This document shows positions 1 through 9,225 of a stretch of 64,000 bases of DNA, one piece after another (positions within the stretch are counted from its first letter, which is position 1; every line of letters begins with the position of its first letter). The stretch comes from Diphasiastrum complanatum (taxonomy: Eukaryota; Streptophyta; Lycopodiopsida; Lycopodiales; Lycopodiaceae). The notes below the pieces were generated by a model. It was not told the DNA's origin and searched no databases. It was given only the letters and a program-made list of their open reading frames with translations. The translations under genes and the position numbers were made by a program. The stretch spans positions 51,767,260 to 51,831,259 of the forward strand of contig CM055100.1 in the NCBI GenBank assembly GCA_029204225.1. The letters are read 5' to 3'.

Positions 1-674
1 TTGGTTGCACCAATATATATTCCCTTATGGGGTGGACATCTTAGGCCCTCTATATTGTGTCTAGGTGATTATAATGTGATGTGAGGTAATGAGACTCAAT
101 GACATATGTCCTTGATTGATACTTTAATGTGGAATGTGCATCATTATTAATTTTTCTCTACATATAAAGTTTCCTACATACTTGATAGGATGTCGTGCAA
201 GTTAAAGAACCTATTGCATACAATGTCAATGTAAAGTGTACACATTGTACCTAATGTTATTCCAAAGCTGTATTGTTATAAAAAAGGAGTATTGAATCTC
301 AAATGGAGGGATCCCACCTGGAATGGTGAAAAATTTAGAATTGGGCATGTTTAATCATGAACATGGGCTCATAGGTCTTGGGCCTCATGGTCCACCTTGC
401 ACACTTCTTATTATTGCATAATTGAGCAAAATATGTTCCCAATATTTTGAAAAAAAGTTTAGTTGACCAATTCGCGCTCAACACAGAGACAATATACATA
501 CCACCGGTGAGTATGTGCAGGACACGTGTCATGCCACATCAACATGTTTAAAAACATGTTGCGCGACACGTGTCAAAAAAAATTTCAGCCACCGTGATGA
601 CACGTGGCCATGCATTGTTTTCCTTAAAGCCAAAATGGCACGTGTCCAGGAAAGGGTATGACCCACGTGACAAG

Positions 675-677
<3 letters not shown>
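1..677. other. Intergenic stretch, no gene seen
   Basis: No reading frame here looks like a protein I recognise. Positions 500-660 contain several ACACGTG-type words (for example near 521, 567, 600, 640 and 664), which resemble the plant G-box core CACGTG, but no adjacent gene can be assigned to them. Confidence 0.5.

Positions 678-755
<78 letters not shown>
678..755. repeat. (TC)n microsatellite, about 78 bp
   Basis: An uninterrupted TC dinucleotide run is visible, followed by a short CTG/CTC-rich tract to about 835. Reading frames across it are only Ser-Leu or Arg-Glu repeats and are not genes. Confidence 0.97.
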
Positions 756-757
<2 letters not shown>

Positions 758-967
758 GCTCCCTCACTGCTGCTACTGCCTCTGCTCTCTGCTGCTGCTG
801 CTCGCTGCCTCTCCTCCCTTCTCTCTTGCCTACTCTGAGTGTGCATGAATTTTCCTTGCAAAATTAGCTTCCCAACAATCTGCTATATGCTTCGATTCAG
901 CATGTTTGTGCGAGCGTATGATTTTTTGAAACATTTTAAGCCTATATGTAAATATTTTAATGTTGTA

Positions 968-1137
968 CAGGCCTACATGCAGCAACTAAATTCAAGTTCT
1001 ACATGCCTACATGCAGCAACTATATTCAAGTTCTACAGGCCTACATGCAGCAACTAAATTCAAGTTCTACAGGCCTACATGCAGCAACTATATTCAAGTT
1101 CAACAGGCCTACATGCAGCAACTAAATTCATGTTAAA
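968..1137. repeat. 34-bp tandem repeat, five copies
   Basis: Five head-to-tail copies start at about 968, 1002, 1036, 1070 and 1104. The unit contains CCTACATGCAGCAACTA. Copies 1, 3 and 5 read AACTAAATT while copies 2 and 4 read AACTATATT, so the array looks like a 68-bp dimer amplified about 2.5 times. The unit length is not a multiple of three and no spacers separate the copies. Confidence 0.93.
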
Positions 1138-1199
1138 TCAAGAGTGCCCAACCACGTCACAAAATAATTGGAACTCTAGGTTAATTTTCAGACATAAAC

Positions 1200-1520
1200 A
1201 ATTGGGTTAGATGTTGGATCCCCATATGCTTGTCGACCCACTAATTAATCTAGTGCAAGAAGCCTTGAGGCCTTAGTTGTTGTGTCTGTCGTCTTACTCA
1301 ATAGCTCATCAACCTCCCGCTGAATCTCGTGAGAGTCGCTCCGTCTATAAGACGTATTATTTGAGCCTCCCAGTTATGCCATCATTTTTTGTAATTGCTA
1401 TTTGATTGTGCTTCAGTGTAATATAGCAGCAGCTTGCTTTCTATCTGTGTATAATGTAGATGAATGCTTGTTGTGATTAAATACACTCTATCGTTGTTTG
1501 ATCGCGCTTATTCTTAGTCC
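1200..1520 (+). repeat. LTR-like fragment of the 52-53 kb copia family
   Basis: Positions about 1343-1505 closely resemble the reverse complement of about 52090-52265. Shared words include ATTATTTGAGCCTCCCA, TGTGCTTCAGTGTAATATAG and ATGTAGATGAATGC. The 52-kb copy follows a copia RNase H end and a polypurine tract, so both copies are best read as LTR sequence. No coding region follows here, which fits a solo LTR or fragment. Exact borders were not found. Confidence 0.6.
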
Positions 1521-3675
1521 CATTTTTGCTATTGAGCCAAAAAGGATTTCATTGATGGTTTGAACGCATAAGCACAGCGGCTTTATGACATACTATTTTT
1601 GTGTCAAGCCTCCAAGTGCAGACATGAGCAATGAGTGCAATTGAGTGATATATTTGTGTTTACAAAATGGCTAGAAGCTCCAATAATAACTAGTTACAGT
1701 CATGTGAGCAGACCAATTTTATCCTGCAGGACCTCTTTTCTAAAATGTTTTGCTTATCAAAAGGTTGATAAAACACTTGCAGCCAACAAGCTCACCACAA
1801 TTACTGATCCAGTGAGTCTTTGGATTCACCAAATGGGAAATAGAGCATGCACTTGGAATTATTGGCTTGTAAATAAGGGAGTCAATAATCAACTAGCAGT
1901 ACAAGAACAAGTGCTTATGCTTCAAATATTGAAAAGATCAAGGTAAAAATAATCCTTTGATGAGCCTCTAGTATTTCAGGTGACCACCAGATTGTGATAT
2001 GCTACCTCTCTCTCAGTGAGTTTACTTCATTGAACCATATTTATAGCCCGTTTTCATATTTGCTAGGTTATAAACTGACCCAAAAACATTTGCAATGCTT
2101 AATTGGCAATCCATTTGCTTAATGATACAGGTGAACGTAAAACTCTAGTGAAATGCGATGTTGTCTCTGCTCAAGTGAATGAGGAAGAGGAGGTTATGGC
2201 TCCTAGCTGCACATAGTGGATGGAATCTTTTTACCATGTCTTTTCACACTAAGGCTGAAATTCATTCTGCAAAGGCCTATTTTAAGTTCTAACACCTTAG
2301 ATTGAGGAATCTCAGCAGTTTGTTCCAACCTCTGAAGTGCATTTTGCAATACGTGGTCCCATATAAGAAAATACAATAACTATCTACCAGAGTTCCAGAC
2401 TCCAGCAAACACACAATGACATACTTATGAATAACAATCAAATGTCACTCCGAATGAACATGCCTATGCTAAATACACAATCAACTGTTGCTTGTCTCAC
2501 TGAAAGAAAATATACCGATCAATAAGTATCGTGATTGTAAACAACTTGCAGATGGGGTCCTCTAGCCCTCCAACATGAAATTCGGTGGATGATGATTGAT
2601 CCTATGCAAAACATGCAAAAGCCTTAAAGTTTTCATATAAATTGAAATGCTTTGCCAAGATGCATAAGATCGAGTTGCAATTATATACGAGCCTTAGCTC
2701 ATAGAAAGTAAACTAAGTGAGGAGCCACGAAGTAACTGCACACAAGAGGTACGATTAGTTGCAAAAGAACCTCACAGTGACTTCAAAGACAAAGCTCGTG
2801 ATGTTACTTTGTCTAAGCACTCACAGACATTCGAAATACTCATTCCACTCGAAAGGCCTCAATCAGCCCACCACAGATAATAGTCAGTCCTCTCTTTCTG
2901 CTATGATACAAAGAAAATAAATATACCTAACAGGCCCATATACAATGTCAAATGAGAATCTAAGATAAGATCATGGTCATAACGTCATAACATCAGCCAT
3001 GTCCTTGAAACTTTGATAGCGCCCCTGAAATCTGGGCAGGTACACCAGAATCTTCCCACCTGAGGGCATACCATCAATATCATTTCTTATGAAGTTACCA
3101 AATCAATCATCTTCTGGCTGAATGATGGGTTGGTTGCCATTTAGCTAGTTTGGCAAAAGGCTGAAATGTGCTGAAATGCCTCCTGATAAAGAGTCGAATA
3201 ACAAAGCTGATCCTGTAATCACCATGTCATCCAGCTCAAAGGTTTACGCCTTTCCCCCTTGAAGCGGCTGAGACCAAATGGTTCAGGAGACAGCTTATAT
3301 TAGCATCAAAACACCACAAAGAAGATCAAATGCAGAATGTTACAGCATATGGTAGAAGACGAGCTTGATGGCCACAAGTTCTTTGCACAATAAGACAAAA
3401 GAAAATGAATGGTAAAAGAAGAAGTTCAAACAAACAGTAACAGAATGAAGAACCCAAAATATGCCAGATGATTCCCTTGACAATCATATTCAATCTTGAG
3501 TAGACACTGCATCGGGTACTTTTTGTCTGATCTCCACCTTCATGATTCCTAGCCACACAATCTCATAACCAATATCTTACTCTCATTGTCTTCAAGAGAA
3601 ACGTCTGTAAAGAAGACCTGAACTTGCTTTACCCAACTCATTCCACAATCGTTGAGACCATAATGCAGCCTCACG
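1521..3675. other. Intergenic region downstream of PP1
   Basis: No protein family is recognisable. The short frame at 1635-1946 (103 codons, plus strand) has no recognised motif. The part nearest PP1 (about 3000-3675) may include its 3' untranslated sequence, since PP1 runs on the minus strand and ends at 3821 or 3676, but no polyadenylation site was assigned. Confidence 0.45.
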
Positions 3676-3820
3676 TCAATCGTCTACCTAAGAAAAACGG
3701 CAAGCATGTCTCTTAAGTACAACGAATAGACAAAGATGTGACCACCACCACAAGCTGCATTTAAGAAATTAACAGGTTGCATAAGATGTTGCAGATGTAC
3801 ATTGGCACAAACTTGGAATG

Positions 3821-6268
3821 TTAAAAACCAACAGACAAAATAATCTCTACCTTAGCTGCTGCATGAGGTGGTGGCGTCCCTGGTCTACCAGAGTTCAAAG
3901 TGCCAAAGGTGCCAGGAGTTTTTGGCTTTTTCTCAGCTGGCTTCAATATTTGGAATGAGCACATGAGTGTATCATCAATACTCATCATGGCTCCGGCATT
4001 GTCAAACTCTCCACAGTAATTCGGAGCAGAAAATACTGTCACCAGTTGCCTCTTGGCAAAAAATTCATATCCATCCTCCACCACCTGTGCAGACACAGTT
4101 CACCACATTGAACACCAGCTGATGGAGTTGGAATGATAATACCTGCAGAGTTTGCAACTTTCACATTACCAACCTAACGTGTATCACTTATTCCAAGACT
4201 AACAACCAAGCAGAAAACCAATTGCAAGTTGCAAAGGGCACCTGATGAGCGCGACATATTAAATCAAGATCATGTTTCTGTAGAAACTCAGATACAGTAT
4301 CAGCACCAAATGTATAAGATACACCTCTATCATTTTCACCCCACCCTACGACGTCTTTATCTGGATCAGCCCAGAGAAGATCACAAAGCAACCCTGTGTC
4401 TGGCACATCAGTAGGACGAGCTATGTTCCTGATCTGGTCCAGGTTTTTTAATTCAGGAGAAAGACCTCCATGCATACAGAGAATTTTCTCATCAATAAGA
4501 GCAGCTACTGGAAGACAGTTAAAGCAGTCCGTGAACGTCTTCCATAATCTGATATTGAATCGTCTCTTGCATTCATCATAGAAGCCATATATTCGATTGA
4601 TAGAAGCACACTCATGATTACCCCTAAGCAGGAAAAAATTCTCAGGGTATTTTATTTTATAAGCAAGAAGCAAGCAAATGGTTTCGAGACTCTGTTTCCC
4701 ACGGTCAACATAGTCTCCAAGGAACAGGTAATTTGCCTCTGGAGGAAAACTGCCATATTCAAACAACCTCAACAGATCTGAGTATTGTCCATGAATGTCT
4801 CCTGATTGTTTACACAGCGAAGTCAGGTATAAGCATAAGCATTTTCGCTAATTCTTCAAATAAGAGGACAGACAAGTAAATACTACCAATAGCAACTGTG
4901 TTAAGTAAACAGTTAACAGCACTAATTAGAAAACTGACAGCCTAATCTATAGCCCACGATGCTTAAATTCATTATAGCATCTTGTTATGAGGTTGAGCTT
5001 GATGTTAAAACAGCTGTGTTGCAAAGATTGAGTAATAACTACGAATGTGCTTTTCCACTCACTTGCTTTCAAACATATGATATATCCAATTGCAATTGGG
5101 ACATGTCGTCCACGATGAAGGCACAACTTTGAACCAACCTGCTATTACAATAAGTCTATGTCTCGTTTTGATAAATCCCAAGTGGTAATATCTACTCAAG
5201 TTGAAAAGTCCATATAAGGCACATGTCAGGCATGTCACTTTTTAGCTGAAAAAACTTGGAATCTGTCAAACACTAGAGCAGGTCCTTATAGATGAGCTTG
5301 AGCCGTTTCGCCAAGCTTGGGCAACTTGGTTACTCCATCATGGTCAAATGCTAGGTGGACAAGCACAAATTGTGGAGTCTATACATGCCATTTTATAGGT
5401 TGGCAAGGTCCACATTGTGTCAGTATTCCTTAAATCACTGATACTAATTTTTTTTGTACGCGATAATAGACTTTACACACATCATTATTTCATTTGGTTA
5501 ACTAGAAGGTTACATCATGCATATTGTAAAGCGAATGCCTATGAAATCCCTACAGATTTGGTCAATGCCTAAGAGTACGTTGAGTCAAATGCACAAACAT
5601 ACATCCACATTCACTTTCATACATTTGTACAAAGATTGTCATACTAAGTTTCTATCATTTCTTTGAGGGTGAAGGGCAAGCTCACTCATGATAAAGGCCA
5701 GCACTAAGGAGACAAAGCCAATCAAATGAAGTCCCTAACTAATTCATCATGTAAGTTCCAATTGAATTATTTCAGTGTTGCATCTTTCAAAATTCACAAA
5801 AGCACAGTAGCTTTCTCTTGAAAAATGTCATCAGCTGTACATTATGACCATAGATTCTTTATAGACCAAAGGTAGGCCTAACCTCAAGGACCTCCTTACA
5901 TCTAAAGAGGTAACAATAGCAGCATTGGCAGACTCTCAAACAATATCAAAGATGACCCAAAGGTTCAATTGGAAGGACAAGAACAAGGGCAAGTGCAAGG
6001 GCGGGCAAAGGCAGGGCAATTCAATTTATCCTAATCCAAACTCCAAATGACAAACATGATCATCTTTTCATATAGAGTTAGAGGATCCAAAAGAGTCACA
6101 TGTTTTGGCTCAATTTCTGTTTATTCAAGAGAATACTTAATGTGTAAGCTTCACATGTCAATATATGATATGCAACCATGTGTAACTAAAACGAGGTTTT
6201 TAAGGATTGAATACATTCTAATGGCCATCATTATAACCTTCAACAATGAGTAGCTCGTCTTAGCCCTC

Positions 6269-6342
<74 letters not shown>

Positions 6343-7008
6343 GATCCGCAAGTGGTAGAGGTTCTGGGGACAGTTACAATTCGTAAAGAAATTGGACGAT
6401 ATTACAACCTTTAAAAGCCCAAAACTGTCAGCCATTAAAATAAAAATGAAAGCCATAAACTAGAATGCTTTGCTGATTGTTTATGCTTTGAAAAGGATTT
6501 TTCAGTGACTTCCATTCAAAGGCCATACAATAATGGCGAGGTGGTTGGCCTAACAGCCACGCCATCATGTCACAGCTGTTTTACCCGTCACTATAAAATC
6601 AGAACAATTCATCCGCTTGTAGCAATGCCATCAACAGTTCCAGGTGAGTGAAGCATGATGACCTACGAAAATAGAGTAAAAAGTGTATTCCACTGTTCAT
6701 CCAATTATGATAATATTTCATCTTTAGAACCAAAACCTGGCAGCAAACACACTGACTAAGGTAAAAGTTGCAAGAAGGCAAAAATCTGCTAAAATGGCTC
6801 CACAGATCTGGCGATGGTATCTCAACTCACCACAAATCTTAATGGGAGCCTGTAGTTCCAATAAATTAGGCTGCGACAGAAAAATTTCCTTGGAAGTGAC
6901 ACATAGCTGCCTGATCTCCGCCTCCGACAGCTGCACTTGCTTGCCCGGCCTGCCATTGCGCACATCCAGCAACCGTGTGATGATATCATCCAGCATGGCA
7001 GGCTCCAT
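3821..7008 (-). CDS. PP1: Serine/threonine protein phosphatase PP1 catalytic subunit
   Basis: Metal-dependent PPP-family phosphatase that removes phosphate from Ser/Thr; in cells it works with regulatory subunits in nucleus and cytoplasm (family knowledge). Coding exons on the minus strand: 7008-6831, 4801-4242 and 4084-3821. Introns have GT..AG ends (donors GTGAGT and GTGCCC, acceptors CAG) and keep the frame, giving 333 aa. Visible motifs: GDIHG (metal ligands D61, H63), GDYVDRG (D89), GNHE (N121, H122), HGGLSP, RAHQ (H245) and [13 protein letters not shown]. The core is near-identical to plant PP1 proteins; EYGSFPP carries Ser where most have Gly. Intron 1 is about 2 kb, intron 2 is 157 bp. 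The 3' end is uncertain: a donor at 3850 (AAG/GTAGAG) and a pyrimidine-rich acceptor before 3687 would instead end the protein at a TGA at 3678-3676, giving about 327 aa. Identity is near certain; the last residues are not. Confidence 0.96.
6271..6339. repeat. (CT)n microsatellite in PP1 intron 1
   Basis: A 69-bp pure CT run lies inside the first PP1 intron (6830-4802). On the transcribed strand it is GA. Frames read through it are not genes. Confidence 0.96.
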
Positions 7009-7430
7009 AATAACGCTCCTACTCCTCCTTTACCACTTTACTGATCCCTCACACCGATCTCAAGCCTGATCGACCTTAAACTAGCCTTCCAAATTGATTC
7101 CACATAAACCCTACAATATCTGATGATCCAAACACATGAAAGAAGCTCATACGAAAGCGGGCAGCTCCTTTTGATCAGGAAAATAAAGAAAGAAAAAAAT
7201 AGGCAGAAGAGAAAGGAGAGAAGTGAAGCAGGCATCAGAAGAGGCTATGCCATAGGGAGGAGAAGAATACAATGAGATACAACGGCCTTCGTTTGCCCTC
7301 GTTATGATCGCGATCCTCTCTCTCTCTTGGCTTATGCGCGCTACGGCTATGGCGTTACTTTCGCTGCGCTGAATCTCTCCAGACCGCCACATTATCCACA
7401 ACCACTTTCTGCTTACTCGTTAAGGAGGCC
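7009..7430 (-). promoter_or_regulatory. PP1 5' flank and probable 5' UTR
   Basis: This sequence lies directly upstream of the PP1 start codon on the minus strand. It holds a short CT run (about 7316-7328; GA on the transcribed strand), common in plant leaders. No TATA box or transcription start could be fixed. Frames of up to 84 codons here show no recognisable protein. Confidence 0.4.
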
Positions 7431-7861
7431 ATTTTTATTTAGCTTAGAAATATGAAAATAGTTCAACGAGAAATTTAAAATATTTTCATATAAACTCACA
7501 TTATCATTTATGCATGTCACATGAACCACTCTTGTCCAATGGAATTTGTACATTAGATTCTTCAAAAGTATTAAATTGTGAACAAAACTTTCTCTTGAAA
7601 TATAATCTGCGTATGATTTCAAATGTAATTAAGCACCTTCAAAATTCAACCTTTTTACATATTTATATACATGAGAGTGCACAAAGAGCTAAATCATGGG
7701 GGTGTTTTCACATTCAGAGGGAGTGAGGAGAGGGTCCAAATAATCTACTCTCATTGGTTTTCACATAATTTACATTATCCAAAATAAATTCAGTCAATTG
7801 AAGTTCCCTCCATCAAGTGATCGTGCAAGAAGACGGTCAAACAACATGCCAAGCAATGTTT

Positions 7862-8044
7862 TTAGGCCCAAAAAATGGGTTTGCGTTGCCACTACGCACC
7901 ACAGGTCCCTGCCATGTCATTTGCCACATAGTGGCAAGTGCATGTTAATTTGAAAGGGGGAAGGCCCATTTTTTTCCCTGGAGCAATGGGAGAGCTCCAT
8001 TTTTGAATTTCGGACTTGCCAAGTAGTGTAGTGTGAAATGGCCC
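7862..8044 (-). mobile_element. Truncated copy of the GGYCCATTTCACACTAC MITE
   Basis: Read on the minus strand, this piece begins GGGCCATTTCACACTAC and runs through TTGCCACTATGTGGCAAATGACATGGCAG-like sequence (about 7895-7925), matching the first part of the full MITE at 46972. The opposite end lacks the inverted terminus and stops in the region matching the middle of the full copy. It lies about 850 bp upstream of the PP1 start codon. Confidence 0.7.
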
Positions 8045-8080
8045 TAAGAAGAAGGTCGTATCACCCACCCTCCCCTTAGA

Positions 8081-8180
8081 TCCTTGAGAGCTCACCACTA
8101 TAAATGCAGTGGTGGTACATCATACATTGATCCTTGAGAGCCCACCACTATAAATGCAGTGGTGGTGCATCATACATTGA
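8081..8180. repeat. 50-bp tandem duplication with a hairpin
   Basis: Positions 8081-8130 and 8131-8180 are near-identical, with only a couple of differences. Each copy contains the inverted pair CACCACT...AGTGGTG around TATAAATGC, so each could form a 7-bp-stem hairpin. It sits next to the MITE fragment. Confidence 0.9.
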
Positions 8181-8375
8181 TCCCTTTAACATCTTCCAAA
8201 TCCTATTAATGTGGGGAACTAAAGTAGGGGTACGTCCATTTTTTGAAATGTAAAAGGCTCTATCAAAATACTTACATGACTTTTATGGCCCATAAAGACT
8301 TCTAACTAATCTTAAGGCATTCACCAAGGTGCTCCAAAGGATCATTGGGAGCTTTGACTCATTTCATGAAAAAGG

Positions 8376-8378
<3 letters not shown>

Positions 8379-8446
<68 letters not shown>
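8379..8446. repeat. (GT)n microsatellite, 68 bp
   Basis: A pure GT dinucleotide run, 34 units long. Confidence 0.97.
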
Positions 8447-8447
<1 letters not shown>

Positions 8448-8726
8448 TCCATATATACATGACTATGATAATGTCTTGCAATTTCATATAATTTTAACTT
8501 AAACTCACTAGAAAAGGACTGTTGTTTTTAAGAAAATTGTCACGATAGCTTACCATTAACGTGGCAATTACGACAATGCCAATAGATTGATTCGTCCTAG
8601 AAAAGAATGCCTATAAGATTTTTTATAGCATATATTGATTTTGACTAAGAGTAGCTATAGTTTTTTTAATCAACATTTGGATAATGTAGTGGTGCTTATC
8701 TTGAAAGACCTCCTGCCTATGCAAAG

Positions 8727-8739
8727 TGGTATCAGAGCC
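8727..8739 (+). other. Copia primer-binding site (initiator Met tRNA)
   Basis: The 13-mer TGGTATCAGAGCC is complementary to the 3' end of plant initiator methionine tRNA, the usual primer of Ty1/copia elements. It lies 103 bp before the first Met of the Gag remnant. The 5' LTR should end just before it, but no matching 3' LTR was seen after 12037. Confidence 0.85.
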
Positions 8740-8841
8740 AGTTATCCTGTCATATTCTGACATAGCCAAGAAGCTAGCAGATCCAGGAGGCCAAGCATTC
8801 AAACAAACAACCATCAACAAGGGAACAGACTCCACGAAGCA

Positions 8842-9225
8842 ATGGCTTCAATCAGCAGCATGCAAAGCAAGATCTGCACAATACTTGATTCTTCAGGATC
8901 TAACTTTCTAGCCTAGAAATTTAAGACATCACTGATACTCAAGGGCGAAGGACTCTTCCCCTGGGTGGATGGCACAGAAGAAATGCCTACAACAACATGC
9001 AAGGAGCTATGCGAATGGAGGGAGAAAAACGACAAGGCAGTAGCCTTGCTATCATCTTCCATCGAAGATAGTCTCACACTTGACCTGGCTACACTTTTCA
9101 AAGCTAAGGAGATGTGGGATGCATTACTCACCAGATTTCAGACGAAATCAAGAAGTCAAATCATGATGCTGGAACTATCATCTGAAGGTATGCCTACCTG
9201 CAGATCAAGTGCATCATACTCATGA
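8842..9225 (+). pseudogene. Copia Gag remnant (UBN2-type)
   Basis: Starts at an ATG at 8842 and keeps the N-terminal part of a copia Gag, including motifs resembling LKGEGLFPWVDG, ALLSSSIEDS and AKEMWDALLTRF. A TAG at 8914-8916 sits where related Gags have Trp in the AWKF motif, so it can be explained by a single TGG to TAG change. The zinc knuckle and protease expected next are missing: the frame runs directly into the pre-integrase region in another frame near 9200. It is the first part of the element continuing at 9209-12037. Confidence 0.8.

Noticed and set aside
529-867. Reading frames on both strands encoding Ser-Leu or Arg-Glu repeats
   Set aside because: They are translations of the TC microsatellite; the flanking residues show no conserved domain.
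968-1137. Possible CRISPR-like array
   Set aside because: The repeats are directly adjacent with no unique spacers, and the host is a plant; it is an ordinary tandem repeat.
4229-4581. Plus-strand frames opposite PP1 exon 2
   Set aside because: They are antisense shadows of the phosphatase exon.
5262-5282. Short match AAACACTAGAGCAGGTC shared with 24088
   Set aside because: Only about 17 bases match and the flanks differ; too short to claim a repeat family.
8727-8739. Possible tRNA gene at the TGGTATCAGAGCC sites
   Set aside because: Only the 13-base complement of the tRNA 3' end is present, not a cloverleaf; these are retrotransposon primer sites.
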